Shown: in pieces, positions 25,876 to 39,300 of the stretch
Numbering within the stretch: position 1 is the stretch's first letter
How the letters are laid out: each line of letters starts with the position of its first letter
From: Hormiphora californensis
Taxonomy: Eukaryota; Ctenophora; Tentaculata; Cydippida; Pleurobrachiidae
Direction: 5' to 3'
Assembly (NCBI GenBank): GCA_020137815.1
Contig: CM035355.1
Location: forward strand, 2,958,847-3,022,846
Length of the DNA: 64,000 nucleotides
Notes under the pieces: generated by a model
The model's input: the letters and a program-made list of their open reading frames with translations, nothing else
Told to the model about the DNA's origin: nothing
Database searches by the model: none
Position numbers and translations under genes: made by a program

Positions 25876-27835
25876 GAAAATACACAACCTGTCAACCTGA
25901 GACACAGTCGAGCCTGTATAGATTGGGTCGGAACATTCCCACACGATTCATGTGCCATCAGTCTGCAGTCAAGTTCAGTTGCCCAGGGTGCTGGGTGCTC
26001 TAAATGGATCGTTCTAGAAAACGGGACGGAGTCAGAAAACCAGAAATAAAATTTCAAAACAATCAACCGATCCTTATTCTCAGAAATAAAATGGTACGAG
26101 AGATATATTTAGAGCAGTCATTATTAGGTTTTAGAGACAGCAAAAAAATTAGGCTTAGGATTAGAAAACTGTGAAATAAACTGACTGTCTGAGATTTAGG
26201 ACTCTACTAAATTGATCATTTAGATTGTCTGAGATTTAGGACACTGCTAAATTGATCATTGTCTGACTATTTTATGTTTAGAATTTTTGTGAATTTACTT
26301 GTTCTCTATGAAAACAAGCATCGTGTTTTCCACTGTGTAAACTAATGATATATGAATTGCCTTGATAGATGAACTAATCACCTGCTGACATATCTCTCTC
26401 TCCCTCACTTTCTCCATTTTTTTCTCTCCCTCTTTAATATCTGTCTCTCTTGCACTCTCTATCCCTCTCTATCTATCTATCTGTCTCTCTCACTGATCTC
26501 TATTACTCTATCTCACTGGTCTCTATCACTCTATCTCTCTCACTGATCTCTATCTCTCTATCACTCTCTCTCTCTCTCACTTCCGCGGTTCTTCTCATAT
26601 CGAGTGTGGGAGAATATGAGAGTGTTGGGCGCTCACTGCTACTGCACGGGGTATCACGTGTCCCTGCCACGTGACCCCCCGACACATGGGGATCACCTGC
26701 CCTGGGACTGTACCCTACATACACGGCAGGCACGTGTGTCTGTGTGTGAGAGAGGGAGTGAGAGAGAGACTAGAGAGGGTAAGAGAGAGGGAGATAGGGA
26801 GAGGGAGAGAGGGAGAGAGGGAGATAGATAATATGGAAGTTGTTTGTGTGAGTTTGTCCAGTGGCTGATGATGGATGTTCATTGATTTCTCTCCCTCCCT
26901 CTCTATCTCTCTATCTCCCCATTTCTCTCTCTAGTCTCTCCCTCTCTATCTCTCTGCACCTTTATGGCTTCTAAATGCCCACTGCCCAGTAGTCTGAGAT
27001 GCTATAACAGCGGCGTGCTGATTTAGATTGTTCACTGTTTTTTTAGTATGCCAGGCTACAGTGTGTGATTGCCTGCATTGTCGTGAGGTATGAAAACAAT
27101 CGACCTCAGGTACCAGTTGTCGATTGTTTTCTCAAGTTTTCATCTAATTGTGAGGTGTATTTGTTTCCCTGACTGATCTAACCCTGATCTAACTGTGCAA
27201 ACATCCTAGAACAATAGTTATACACTCCCATCAATTTCGTTTGCCCTCTCTCTCTCTCACCATAGGACTATCGTTTAGAAGCACTATTATTGTGTTTGTA
27301 CGTGTATTATATAACTCTCATCGTGCGTGTGTGATTTTCGTCAGAGTAAGCACAGTTGGAAAGCTTCCAAACTTTATGACGTAAGTGCAGTGAGATCCCT
27401 CCCTCCCTCTCCATCTTTCTCTCCCTCCCTATATTATTATTATGTCACCCTGTTTTCTCTTAGTGACCCTTACAAGTTACACCCTGGACAGCTCCCATGA
27501 CTTTCACACTCTTGCAGCAGCAAGCAACACTCCCTAGTCAGCTCTCTATCGTGCCAGTAGATCCCTTCTGTCAGTAGCTTCATTCTGCCAGTATAGCTGA
27601 ACACCAGTTTTCTTGGGTACTGCCTTGTTTTGTTTGGAGGGTTGAACGCTAACAAGGCAAGTACTGTCGCAGTTTGTTGTAAAGTCTCGACTAACTTATG
27701 TCAACATGCCGCTCAGTCAAGACAAATTAATGTCTAAAACAGCCAGAAAGAAATTAGTTTTCCGCCCGGCGGGATATGTTTTTAACATTAATATAGACAG
27801 TGGAAATAAGCAGGATCTTGAAAGAGATAAAGAGA

Positions 27836-27915
<80 letters not shown>

Positions 27916-28403
27916 AAATGACGAGAATGACGAGAAATCAGACAGGAGAGGAACAGCTGCTAAACTAAAAGGTTCGTGCCGATGGCCCTCCTCCTTCGAG
28001 AGATAGCTGTTGGTCTCTGGCTAGTGTCAAATATCAAATCCATACACCCTCTCTCTCTCTCTCATTTTGTGTCTCTCTCATTTTGTCTCTCTCCGTGTCA
28101 GAAATAGTTCTGCCCTTGATCCCGCCTTATTTTAGCTGACCCCTGCTTGTGAGTAATCCTCAACCTGCAAGCATCACGAATCTTTACACTGCCATGCAGA
28201 CTTTTATACCTCACTCTATACTTCACTCTCCAACAGCCGCTTTAGACCCTCTCTCTCGTTCTTCACTTCGTCTCGCATGATGACCTCTATATGACGTGTA
28301 CTAACATTACATGATATCCTGCCAACTCGATTGTTATTATGTCATGTTGATGTCATATGCCCATAATATATCACCTGTCAGTGTGTCAGAGAGAGTGTAC
28401 CTA

Positions 28404-29103
28404 GTACGGACTATTTTGGGAGTGAGAGAGAGAGAGAGAGAGGCTAGGCTGGAGAGTGGTAGAGAGAGAGAGAACGGAGAGAAATGAGCGACAGAGAGAA
28501 AGAGTGTGTGTCCAGGAATGAAAGGAAATGGAGCAAGATTAATCTGGAGAAATATTCCTGCATTATTATCCATGGAAACAACAAAAGTTAAGATTTAGTA
28601 GCACATAATATAAAATTATCGAAAAGCTCTGAATATACTGATCCTACTGGGAACAGTGTGAATTATAGAAAGCTAAGAGTTGCGATGTCTACCACATCTA
28701 AAAAAACGATGGTAAAACATAGGAAAAACGATACAGTACAGGATAGAAAAATGTTAGTGGGAAGGTTCCAGTTGTTGTAGTGGCACAAGACACAGTCTCA
28801 CGTAAGGGGGGAAGGGAGGAAGAAAAGAGAGATTCTACTTTAAACATATATTCTGTCTTGTATCGTTTTTACCATCGTTTTTACCTTTATTTTTTAGGAT
28901 GTGTATCGAAGCACTATAGTAGCAGGAACCGATTTCTGCTGACGGTTTCTGCTAAGTAGGTACACTGTTTATGTGAGTTCACATATCTCTGCGAGGGTTC
29001 GGTACAGATCAAGATACTACTACAGATCAAAGGACTACTACAGATCAAAGTACTACTACTATCTGTTATGTGCAACCAGTGCCACTCCCAAAATAGTCCG
29101 TAC
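28404..29103. mobile_element. 700-bp TIR element with TA target
   Basis: Terminal repeats GTACGGACTATTTTGGGAG.. are inverted at 28404-28424 and 29083-29103 and bounded by TA, as in Tc1/mariner insertions. Single related ends (CACGCTCCCAAAATATCT) occur near 2365 and 31680. No coding sequence. Confidence 0.65.
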
Positions 29104-29862
29104 TAAAAAAGTAAAGGAGAGAGGGAACCGGAGAATGAGAGAAGAAAAGGAACAAGACGTGTTCATTACCCATTCTGTGATCGTTCCCTTGTTCCCCTCT
29201 CCCCTCTCCCTCATACTATTGCGGCAGGAACCCCCGACCCCTACTTGGGGGCGGAAACCCCCTTTTAAAGGGCATTTGCAGCAATATATCTTCAATATTT
29301 ATTTTCCCAAAACTATAGGAACTTTTTTATTTTGTTTATCTGTTTAGAACCTGCTTTTATCAATGACTATTGTCCTTTTGGATCTTTTCCCCGGGCAATC
29401 CCCTCAGTTGAGAAGCTGAATGATGTTTCGGACCACTGAAGGCTATGATGTGCTGGACGGGGGGGGGTTTAGTTGTAATGGGGGGGGGCGATCAAGCATT
29501 TAAAAAGAATAAAAATGTAGGGTATACTTATGGGAAAAGAGGGAGATAGAGAGGGGAGACAGAGAGGGGGAAAAAGGCTTATAATTGTTTGACGAAAATG
29601 TCCCCCCTTTCCCTATCTCTCCACGCCCTTTTTCCCCTGATTTTTTCCCCATTCTTGCTACCTTGTTCATACCCCTAGTTGCGCTATATATCATTCTACC
29701 AACCTGCCGTCTCTTTCTCTCCTTGTTCATTCCAATATATCTCACCTTGTTCAATATTTGTCTCATGCCATTCATTTGTTGGTATCGTTTCGCCAAGTTA
29801 CACTTTTAGTACGGTGTTGCGGGATATATAGCATGACACTCCCTCAATTTGCTTTTTTTGTT

Positions 29863-29893
<31 letters not shown>

Positions 29894-30766
29894 TCCCCTC
29901 TCCCTATCTTTTCTCTGTTAGACAGGAAGCTCTTCGAATGCCCTATCGTCTTGCGTCTGGAATGTTTATAGCGACAAGGTTAGGCTTGTCTGCCGCTGAC
30001 CGTTTCTTATGTTTCAGTGGGCGGTTGCGTTACTCCTGTCTGACAGTATTACTCATTTTTCTACAAATTTTTTGTGTCCATTGTACAATTGTTTACCCCC
30101 GTCCTGTCTCACTCAGATCATACTCTTCCCTTAACCTTAACCTTCATTCCATCTCAACTATCATTAGCTTGGAGAGAACATGGGGAATCCAATCAAATCT
30201 GACGGGCAGATAATTCACTACAATAAATTGGTTTAAATAGTTGGCGTTTCCTAGTGGCTAGACAGTGGTATTTGCAAAAGGAAATTGAGAGTGCTAGTTG
30301 AGTCCAGTCAGAGTGGGTGATAAAACACTTTTGGAGTTGGTCAATTTTGTGTTGAAGGCCATCTAATCGCGCAAAACAACGCAGTTCGAGAGATAGAGAG
30401 ATAGCAGAAGGAGAGATAGAGAGAGAGAGAGAGGAGGAGGGTGAAAGAAAATGCAAAATATTAGGCCAATTGGCCAGGAATTAGATGTGTGCGTGTTGCT
30501 GGTCTGTCTCTTTCTCTCTCTCATACCACTTTGTACTATTTGCTTTATGCTTAGCGAATGAGAAGTGTGAAAGAGCATTGAAAGGAAGAAAGAGGAAAGA
30601 GTAGGAGGGATTAGAGCAATCATTTACGAGTAACAGTTGTAAAATTCATTTTCTAAAGGAGCAGTTTAAATTGTAAGAGCACGTCGGCGACCCTTTAATC
30701 TCAATCCATTGCATTTTGCTAGTTTTATGATCTTCTTGACCCCTCATTATTACCCGATATAGCGAC

Positions 30767-30905
30767 ATGATAGTGGCAATCTGCAGCTCCAGCTCGGTTG
30801 AAGTCCTGTTCTACAGATGTATGTTAGCCTACCACCTCTTTGTGTGTTGGTATCGAGTTGAATACCCTGTGTACACACCTGCTGACAAGACCTACGGAGG
30901 TAAGA

Positions 30906-30940
<35 letters not shown>

Positions 30941-30944
30941 TAGA

Positions 30945-30992
<48 letters not shown>

Positions 30993-32373
30993 AGAGAGAG
31001 AGAGAGAGAGAGATAGAGAGAGGGGAGTCGGGAAAGAAGGAATGAGGTGGCATCATCATCTCAATAATCGTATAAAAAGTGTGCCACCCGCACACCACAT
31101 ACCTCATTTTCTGCCACTAGGGTCCCCTAACTTATTCAGTGACTAATATTATCCATCTCTTATTTCTTTCTCGATCCTTCTTCTCAATTCTAAATCCGAG
31201 CTATATGAATTATATGAGTGCATCCTACTATGTCTCCTAGGGATCAGAATGTCCCGAATGTAACACTTGTCGCAAACTATGGAGAAAGAGAGGTGGAGAG
31301 AGAATGAGGGTAGAAAGAGGGGGAGAGAATGGGGGTAGAGAGAGGGAGAGAGAATGGGGGTAGAGAGAGGGAGAAGTCTGAGAAGTTGGAATAGGGCACA
31401 GGACGTTTTTCTGAGTAATCAACGCGTCGGCACTCGGAGACAGGCTGTATTTTGCGGCGGCATAGTTTAGGCTCAGGGGAATGAGAGAGATGAGAGATGG
31501 AGAAAGAAAGAGAGAGATAGAAATGGAGAGAGGACTGATTTCAAGATTTATGCAGAAAGGGTTTCGTAGACGGGGAAAATAATTATTGATATGGGGTGCG
31601 ATTATTGCAGGTAATCATGTCTGCCCCAAACCGCAAACCGCAACAACCCTAGAATTATGGGGGCCTTATAGTAGCCAGCCATCACGCTCCCAAAATATCT
31701 CGTTATGTCTGGTACTATAATATACCCCTAAATAATCTATCCACCCTAAACTCTACAATCCCTCCTCCCCCTTCCCATCTCTCCAGACATCCTAAGTCCT
31801 AACCCTTTCCTTCCTTCAGGTAAATGGAAATACTTGACACACTGGAACGCGATGCTGCAACTCCTCTATTACCTCCTGTTCGGCACCCTCTCCCTCCTCA
31901 CATCCTCCCTCCCAACCTCTCTCCGGAAACTCCGGGACTATCTCTACCACGTGCTCGTCCTGCCCCTATCTGTGTTCGTGGCGGCCATGTTTTGGGGTCT
32001 CTACCATTGGGACAGAGAGATGGTGTTCCCTGCCTGGCTGGATGAGATGATCACACCCTTCTTCAACCACCAGAAACATACTGCTATCATCATTTGGTCG
32101 ATAGCAGAGTTGCTCCTAGTACACCACGTAGTCCCCTCTTTTACACATGGACTTCTTCTAGCCGTCCTGTTTCCTTCGTGTTACCTCATGACAGTGTTAT
32201 ATGTGAACTACCAATCGGGTGTGTGGGCCTACCCTATATTGGGGGTTCTGGACTCCACAGGGTTGGGCCTCTTCCTGGCAGCGTGTATAATGGGCTATGT
32301 GGCTCTATTCTGGGTTTCAGCTACGCTAGGAAGGACAACAGGCCGTGCTCGACAAACTGTTAAAATCGATTAA
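30767..32373 (+). CDS. AIG1/ADTRP-like: AIG1/ADTRP-family hydrolase
   Basis: AIG1 and ADTRP are multi-pass membrane threonine hydrolases that cleave fatty-acid esters of hydroxy fatty acids. Exons 30767-30899 and 31820-32373 join in phase to 228 residues, close to the family length of about 230-245. Landmarks are GGKWKYLTHWN with the nucleophile Thr51, the family signature FWGLYHWDREMVFP, NHQKHTA, and LLVHHVVPSF, where His146 or His147 would be the catalytic His. VWAYPILG sits before the last hydrophobic segment. Several hydrophobic stretches of about 20 residues are present. The intron holds a (GA)n tract at 30905-31022 right after its donor. Family membership is firm; which vertebrate paralogue it matches is not decidable by eye. 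Confidence 0.93.
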
Positions 32374-32881
32374 TGTATGTGTTTTTGGGCCGTTTTTTGT
32401 TCAGTTGGATTGTTTCTTTGGGATAGTTTTATTGTTTTTTTGAGGCATAGCTTCGTTATAATTTGTAGCCAGTTTTATCATAAGAGTGGTAATTGTATTA
32501 GTTGAGTGAAGTTTTCAGATGATTTTATTTGGGTCCAAGCGGTTTCATAGCCATTGTGTCAAGGTATTATCTCGGCTTGTTTTCAGTAGATAAGATGGAT
32601 GAAGCCTTACTACCATTATATAGCGACCTATAACCTGGTTATTTTGATGTGACATTGTTCTTTATATTTCGAATGATTTGCACATAACAATACAAGCGTA
32701 TTTTTCGGTTCAATTGGTGTCGGAAAATTTGACAGTCTACACATTGACAGTCTACACATCAAATTTAACATGTGTGTGTGCTTCGTACGAAAATAATGCT
32801 TAGACTGTACGGACAAATAACTTACTCTCATCATACTAGTTTTGATCTCCGATATCTGCTCTCTCTCTAGATAGATCAGAC

Positions 32882-32944
32882 CTGTCTGGCGGCGGCCAAT
32901 TTGATTCTGACAGTGCGCTCAGTTGGGGTCGGCGGCGCCAGACA
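32882..32944. mobile_element. 63-bp micro-insertion, CTGTCTGG family, 8-bp TSD
   Basis: The ends CTGTCTGGCGGC and its approximate inverse are flanked on both sides by GATCAGAC (32874-32881 and 32945-32952). A terminal G can be assigned either to the element or to the TSD. Confidence 0.65.
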
Positions 32945-32967
32945 GATCAGACTGGGAAGATCTGACA

Positions 32968-32990
32968 CTGTCAGGCCAATGCTCTGACAG
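32968..32990 (+). mobile_element. 23-bp CTGTCAGG-family micro-insertion
   Basis: Identical to the copy at 5598. The flanks ATCTGACA and ATAAGACA match in 6 of 8 positions, so this is an older insertion or a chance match. Confidence 0.6.
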
Positions 32991-33014
32991 ATAAGACACG
33001 TCCTATATATCTTA

Positions 33015-33038
33015 TTGTCGAGTAGTGCAACTCAACAA
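33015..33038. mobile_element. 24-bp candidate micro-insertion, TTGTCGAG..CTCAACAA
   Basis: Imperfect hairpin with TTGT..AACAA ends like the element at 20288. The flanks ATATCTTA and ATATCACA match in 6 of 8. Low certainty. Confidence 0.35.
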
Positions 33039-33301
33039 ATATCACACGCCCTATCTCTGCAAGGAAATTTAAACAACAACACGCATCGCCCTAACACAGA
33101 CGCCAGAGATGCTAAACTGTCCCATTTCCCCCGCCAATTTGTGGCATACTCGGCCCGTGTCGCTGCAGATCGTATGTTCCATTTTGATTTAGCGAATTTA
33201 TCTGAGTTTCAACGTGATGACGTCAGAGCTGTGTCACGTGATGACGTCACGATCATGTGTTCCCCCGTGTCGGTGAGACGGCCAACATAAATCTATCTGA
33301 C

Positions 33302-36300
33302 CTATCTGAGGCGCTCTCTCTCCTCTTCCTCCCAGGCTGCAAGGGCCTTCAACTGAGCCTCTGACAACTTTTTAGTATCCATGGCAACGTTTCCTGGGGT
33401 ACGGTTTAGTGTGATTATTTGTTATATTCTAACCTCAAGGCGCGCGAAACAGAGTCTAGCTAGACAAGTAATAATTGGGTGGAGAGAGACAGGTCGTTAT
33501 TTGGAAACCACAATTGGATAAAGTTCGGGGTAGATGGTACTTGCGAATCAGGTCCTACGGTAATTCCTATCCAGCTTGGCGGTAACTACAGAACGTTTAC
33601 ATGATCGCTCAATAACTCACCACTGTTTTCCCGTGATATCTGATCAGTGTGGTCCTTAGCGCTGAGCATGGCCCCGTTGACTGGTACCACGGTCCTTCTA
33701 GGGGGCTCAGCTGGTTTAGCTCCGTTCTGTTGTCCCATCATGGGTCTCTTGATGGGTCTTGCATGTGGCTGGGAGGGGTATTGGGTGTTAGTTTTCTGAG
33801 GCAGCTTGGGTATAAATCATTGGATATGATCAATGGAATAAATTTATCAGGATTGGAGGAATTACTACTGGGGTCACTATAATATCATTCTGAGAATCAT
33901 AGCGTGACCTGTAATTCTAAGGATGATATCTCTGGAGGTTTCTAAAGAAAGCTTAAGTATTCCTTTACACGAAAACTGTCCCCCACTGAAACCCAGATTA
34001 CTAAAAGATTAAGTTACTATACCTCAAGTTCTCGTTTTGTTCGGGGATGGCTACTCTTCATTATGGTTGTAGCGGTGTTTTGATGTGATGAAGGGGTCGA
34101 TGATGGGCGGGATGATTGGGTCGATGTTGGGCGGGATGATCTGTTTGGTGTCGAATATCCCATGTTAGGGGAAGAACCCTGGACCGGCCGGGACGATTTG
34201 TTATTGGTCGGTCGGGGTCGAGCTGTGCCGTACAGGGATCCCAGAGGATTGTATCTGCAGAAAAGAGGATTGTCGTTTGGAGTTGGTGGAATGATCAGCT
34301 TAGGGTGTCTCCTGGTATGAGACGGTTACGTAGGAGTGAGGGAAAGAAAGATAGGGTAAGAGGGAGAGAAACTGAGAAGTAAGAGGTAAAAGATTTGGCC
34401 TTTTTATATTTCGTAGGACTGTAGGGACCTTTACCATATACCGCCATATAATATTCAAATATGAGTGATAGAGTCGAGTGATGATAAGTGAAGACTGAAG
34501 AGTGAAGAAAGCAAAGGGATGCCGTGACAGGTACAAATTCAAAAGTGAGGTAGAGGGGGAGAGATAGAGGGAGATAAAGGGAGAGATATAGAGGGAGAGA
34601 AAATAAGGAGATGAAGAGAAAAGGAAAGGGAGATATAGATGGAAAATAAAGGAGAAAGAGGGTAATTTGTCACATACCCCATCCTTGAGGGAGGCGTGTT
34701 GTCCAGGACAGCACGAGTGGGTGCCTCAGCTAGGAAGTCATCACCGGTGTACCGTCGAGAGGTGCCCGTGTAACCATGGTAACTGTTGTTGGGTGATGTA
34801 CCGTTGTTGTTATAGTAACCTGGAGAGGGAGAGAGATCGTGAGATTCTTGTCATGTTCCGGGTTCGTGAAACATATCACCCCCTGGTCACAGCTCAGCAA
34901 ACCCGACATACAATAAAGAATGTGGGGTAACATTATTTCCATTAGTTCCGGTGGCATGACCCCCCACTTTTGTAATATTCTTGTATTGTTCATACCATTA
35001 TTTTTTATTTTATAAAATAATAGTAGTGCCCGGGGGGACGTCCAAGAGAAATTTAGAACCTTTCCTCCCAGCTCTACCCCAGCGATCTACAAATGTTGTA
35101 TGTAAGATGGCAAAATGGTGCCAGGAAGTTTATAGTGTCAAACTTGTTAGGTATCGTGTTGAAATGAGTGAAAGATCAGGATAGGGTGTGAAAAATACCA
35201 CATCTCCCCGTCTCCTCATATAATATCACTACGTCACAACTCTCGTGTTACAATTTCTAAATTTCTGCAGAATTTTCTATCTACCCCCTTCTTGTTACAA
35301 AATGGGCATTTCCAAGATGAGAAGCACAAAGATCAAAACTCTCTAAATCGATCTCTAAAGCACTCACCGTTTGTAGAGACAACCCCAGCCCTGGGTCGAT
35401 ATGAGAACTCACCGTTTGTAGAGACAACCCCAGCCCGGGGTCGATATGAGAACTCACCGTTTGTAGAGACAACCCCAGCCCTGGGTCGATATGAGAACTC
35501 ACCGTTTGTAGAGACTACCCCAGCCCGGGGTCGATATGAGAACTCACCGTTTGTAGAGACAACACCAGCCCGGGGTCGATATGAGAACTCACCGTTTGTA
35601 GAGACAACCCCAGCCCGGGGTCGATATGAGAACTCACCGTTTGTAGAGACAACCCCAGCCCGGGGTCGATATGAGAACTCACCGTTTGTAGAGACAACCC
35701 CAGCCCTGGGTCGATATGAGAACTCACCGTTTGTAGAGACAACCCCAGCCCGGGGTCGATATGAGAACTCACCGTTGGTAGAGACTACCCCAGCCCGGGG
35801 TCGATATGAGAACTCACCGTTTGTAGAGACAACCCCAGCCCTGGGGTCGATATGAGAACTCACCGTTTGTAGAGACAACCCCAGCCCTGGGTCGATATGA
35901 GAACTCACCGTTTGTAGAGACAACCCCAGCCCTGGGGTCGATATGAGAACTCACCGTTTGTAGAGACAACCCCAGCCCTGGGTCGATATGAGAACTCACC
36001 GTTTGTAGAGACAACCCCAGCCCGGGGTCGATATGAGAACTCACCGTTGGTAGAGACAACCCCAGCCCGGGGTCGATATGAGAACTCACCGTTGGTAGAG
36101 ACAACCCCAGCCCGGGGTCGATATGAGAACTCACCGTTTGTAGAGACAACCCCAGCCCGGGGTCGATATGAGAACTCACCGTTTGTAGAGACAACCCCAG
36201 CCCGGGGTCGATATGAGAACTCACCGTTTGTAGAGACAACCCCAGCCCGGGGTCGATATGAGAACTCACCGTTTGTAGAGACAACCCCAGCCCGGGGTCG

Positions 36301-39300
36301 ATATGAGAACTCACCGTTTGTAGAGACTACCCCAGCCCGGGGTCGATATGAGAACTCACCGTTTGTAGAGACAACCCCAGCCCGGGGTCGATATGAGAAC
36401 TCACCGTTTGTAGAGACAACCCCAGCCCGGGGTCGATATGAGAACTCACCGTTTGTAGAGACAACCCCAGCCCGGGGTCGATATGAGAACTCACCGTTTG
36501 TAGAGACAACACCAGCCCGGGGTCGATATGAGAACTCACCGTTTGTAGAGACTACCCCAGCCCGGGGTCGATATGAGAACTCACCGTTTGTAGAGACAAC
36601 CCCAGCCCGGGGTCGATATGAGAACTCACCGTTTGTAGAGACAACCCCAGCCCGGGGTCGATATGAGAACTCACCGTTTGTAGAGACAACCCCAGCCCGG
36701 GGTCGATATGAGAACTCACCGTTTGTAGAGACAACCCCAGCCCGGGGTCGATATGAGAACTCACCGTTTGTAGAGACAACCCCAGCCCGGGGTCGATATG
36801 AGAACTCACCGTTTGTAGAGACAACCCCAGCCCGGGGTCGATATGAGAACTCACCGTTTGTAGAGACAACCCCAGCCCTGGGTCGATATGAGAACTCACC
36901 GTTTGTAGAGACAACCCCAGCCCTGGGTCGATATGAGAACTCACCGTTTGTAGAGACAACCCCAGCCCGGGGTCGATATGAGAACTCACCGTTTGTAGAG
37001 ACAACACCAGCCCGGGGTCGATATGAGAACTCACCGTTTGTAGAGACAACCCCAGCCCGGGGTCGATATGAGAACTCACCGTTTGTAGAGACTACCCCAG
37101 CCCGGGGTCGATATGAGAACTCACCGTTTGTAGAGACTACCCCAGCCCGGGGTCGATATGAGAACTCACCGTTGGTAGAGACAACCCCAGCCCGGGGTCG
37201 ATATGAGAACTCACCGTTTGTAGAGACAACCCCAGCCCGGGGTCGATATGAGAACTCACCGTTTGTAGAGACTACCCCAGCCCGGGGTCGATATGAGAAC
37301 TCACCGTTTGTAGAGACTACCCCAGCCCGGGGTCGATATGAGAACTCACCGTTTGTAGAGACAACACCAGCCCGGGGTCGATATGAGAACTCACCGTTGG
37401 TAGAGACAACCCCAGCCCGGGGTCGATATGAGAACTCACCGTTTGTAGAGACAACCCCAGCCCGGGGTCGATATGAGAACTCACCGTTTGTAGAGACAAC
37501 CCCAGCCCGGGGTCGATATGAGAACTCACCGTTTGTAGAGACAACCCCAGCCCGGGGTCGATATGAGAACTCACCGTTTGTAGAGACAACCCCAGCCCGG
37601 GGTCGATATGAGAACTCACCGTTTGTAGAGACAACACCAGCCCGGGGTCGATATGAGAACTCACCGTTTGTAGAGACAACCCCAGCCCGGGGTCGATATG
37701 AGAACTCACCGTTGGTAGAGACAACCCCAGCCCTGGGTCGATATGAGAACTCACCGTTGGTAGAGACAACCCCAGCCCGGGGTCGATATGAGAACTCACC
37801 GTTTGTAGAGACAACCCCAGCCCGGGGTCGATATGAGAACTCACCGTTGGTAGAGACAACCCCAGCCCTGGGTCGATATGAGAACTCACCGTTGGTAGAG
37901 ACTACCCCAGCCCTGGGGTCGATATGAGAACTCACCGTTTGTAGAGACAACACCAGCCCGGGGTCGATATGAGAACTCACCGTTTGTAGAGACAACCCCA
38001 GCCCGGGGTCGATATGAGAACTCACCGTTTGTAGAGACAACCCCAGCCCGGGGTCGATATGAGAACTCACCGTTTGTAGAGACAACCCCAGCCCGGGGTC
38101 GATATGAGAACTCACCGTTTGTAGAGACAACCCCAGCCCTGGGTCGATATGAGAACTCACCGTTGGTAGAGACAACCCCAGCCCGGGGTCGATATGAGAA
38201 CTCACCGTTGGTAGAGACAACCCCAGCCCTGGGTCGATATGAGAACTCACCGTTGGTAGAGACAACCCCAGCCCGGGGTCGATATGAGAACTCACCGTTT
38301 GTAGAGACAACCCCAGCCCGGGGTCGATATGAGAACTCACCGTTTGTAGAGACTACCCCAGCCCGGGGTCGATATGAGAACTCACCGTTTGTAGAGACAA
38401 CCCCAGCCCTGGGTCGATATGAGAACTCACCGTTGGTAGAGACAACACCAGCCCGGGGTCGATATGAGAACTCACCGTTGGTAGAGACAACACCAGCCCG
38501 GGGTCGATATGAGAACTCACCGTTGGTAGAGACAACCCCAGCCCGGGGTCGATATGAGAACTCACCGTTTGTAGAGACAACACCAGCCCGGGGTCGATAT
38601 GAGAACTCACCGTTTGTAGAGACAACCCCAGCCCGGGGTCGATATGAGAACTCACCGTTTGTAGAGACAACCCCAGCCCGGGGTCGATATGAGAACTCAC
38701 CGTTTGTAGAGACAACCCCAGCCCGGGGTCGATATGAGAACTCACCGTTTGTAGAGACAACCCCAGCCCGGGGTCGATATGAGAACTCACCGTTTGTAGA
38801 GACAACCCCAGCCCGGGGTCGATATGAGAACTCACCGTTGGTAGAGACAACCCCAGCCCTGGGTCGATATGAGAACTCACCGTTGGTAGAGACTACCCCA
38901 GCCCGGGGTCGATATGAGAACTCACCGTTTGTAGAGACAACCCCAGCCCTGGGTCGATATGAGAACTCACCGTTTGTAGAGACAACCCCAGCCCGGGGTC
39001 GATATGAGAACTCACCGTTGGTAGAGACTACCCCAGCCCTGGGGTCGATATGAGAACTCACCGTTTGTAGAGACTACCCCAGCCCGGGGTCGATATGAAA
39101 ACTCATCATCCTCCTCATCAGATTCACTAGACCCCACATCTTCTGGTCTCATTAGTATCGCATCCTCCGCCTCTTCATCTTCCTCCTCACCGGAGCTAAC
39201 CCTCTTCCCTCTTCCCCGGACATTATCATCGTCAATGTTGTGCTCATAAACCTGCAGAACAGAGATTCTGGTACTACATATTGCTAGGCAAAAATCAATT

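Larger units (their letters stand above)
25748..30766. other. 5-kb intergenic region of repeats
   Basis: (CT)n/(GA)n tracts lie near 26400-26580, 26755-26830, 27834-27917 and 29866-29892. A TIR element is at 28404-29103 and a micro-insertion at 25855. Short open frames here match no family I know. The AIG1-like promoter should lie at the right end. Confidence 0.55.
32374..33301. other. Convergent intergenic region
   Basis: It lies between the 3' ends of the AIG1-like gene and the RSF1-like gene. It holds micro-insertions at 32882, 32968 and 33015 and two TGACGTCA motifs near 33218 and 33240. No gene is supported. Confidence 0.6.

Noticed and set aside
35292-39061. Very long open frames of up to 811 codons on both strands with 15-residue repeats
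   Set aside because: They follow from a stop-free 45-bp tandem unit. In the exon 12 frame of the RSF1-like gene, reading hits a stop within one unit, and the downstream exon joins in phase to the first donor instead.
35362-39105. CRISPR-like array
   Set aside because: Units are contiguous with no unique spacers. It is a eukaryotic minisatellite.
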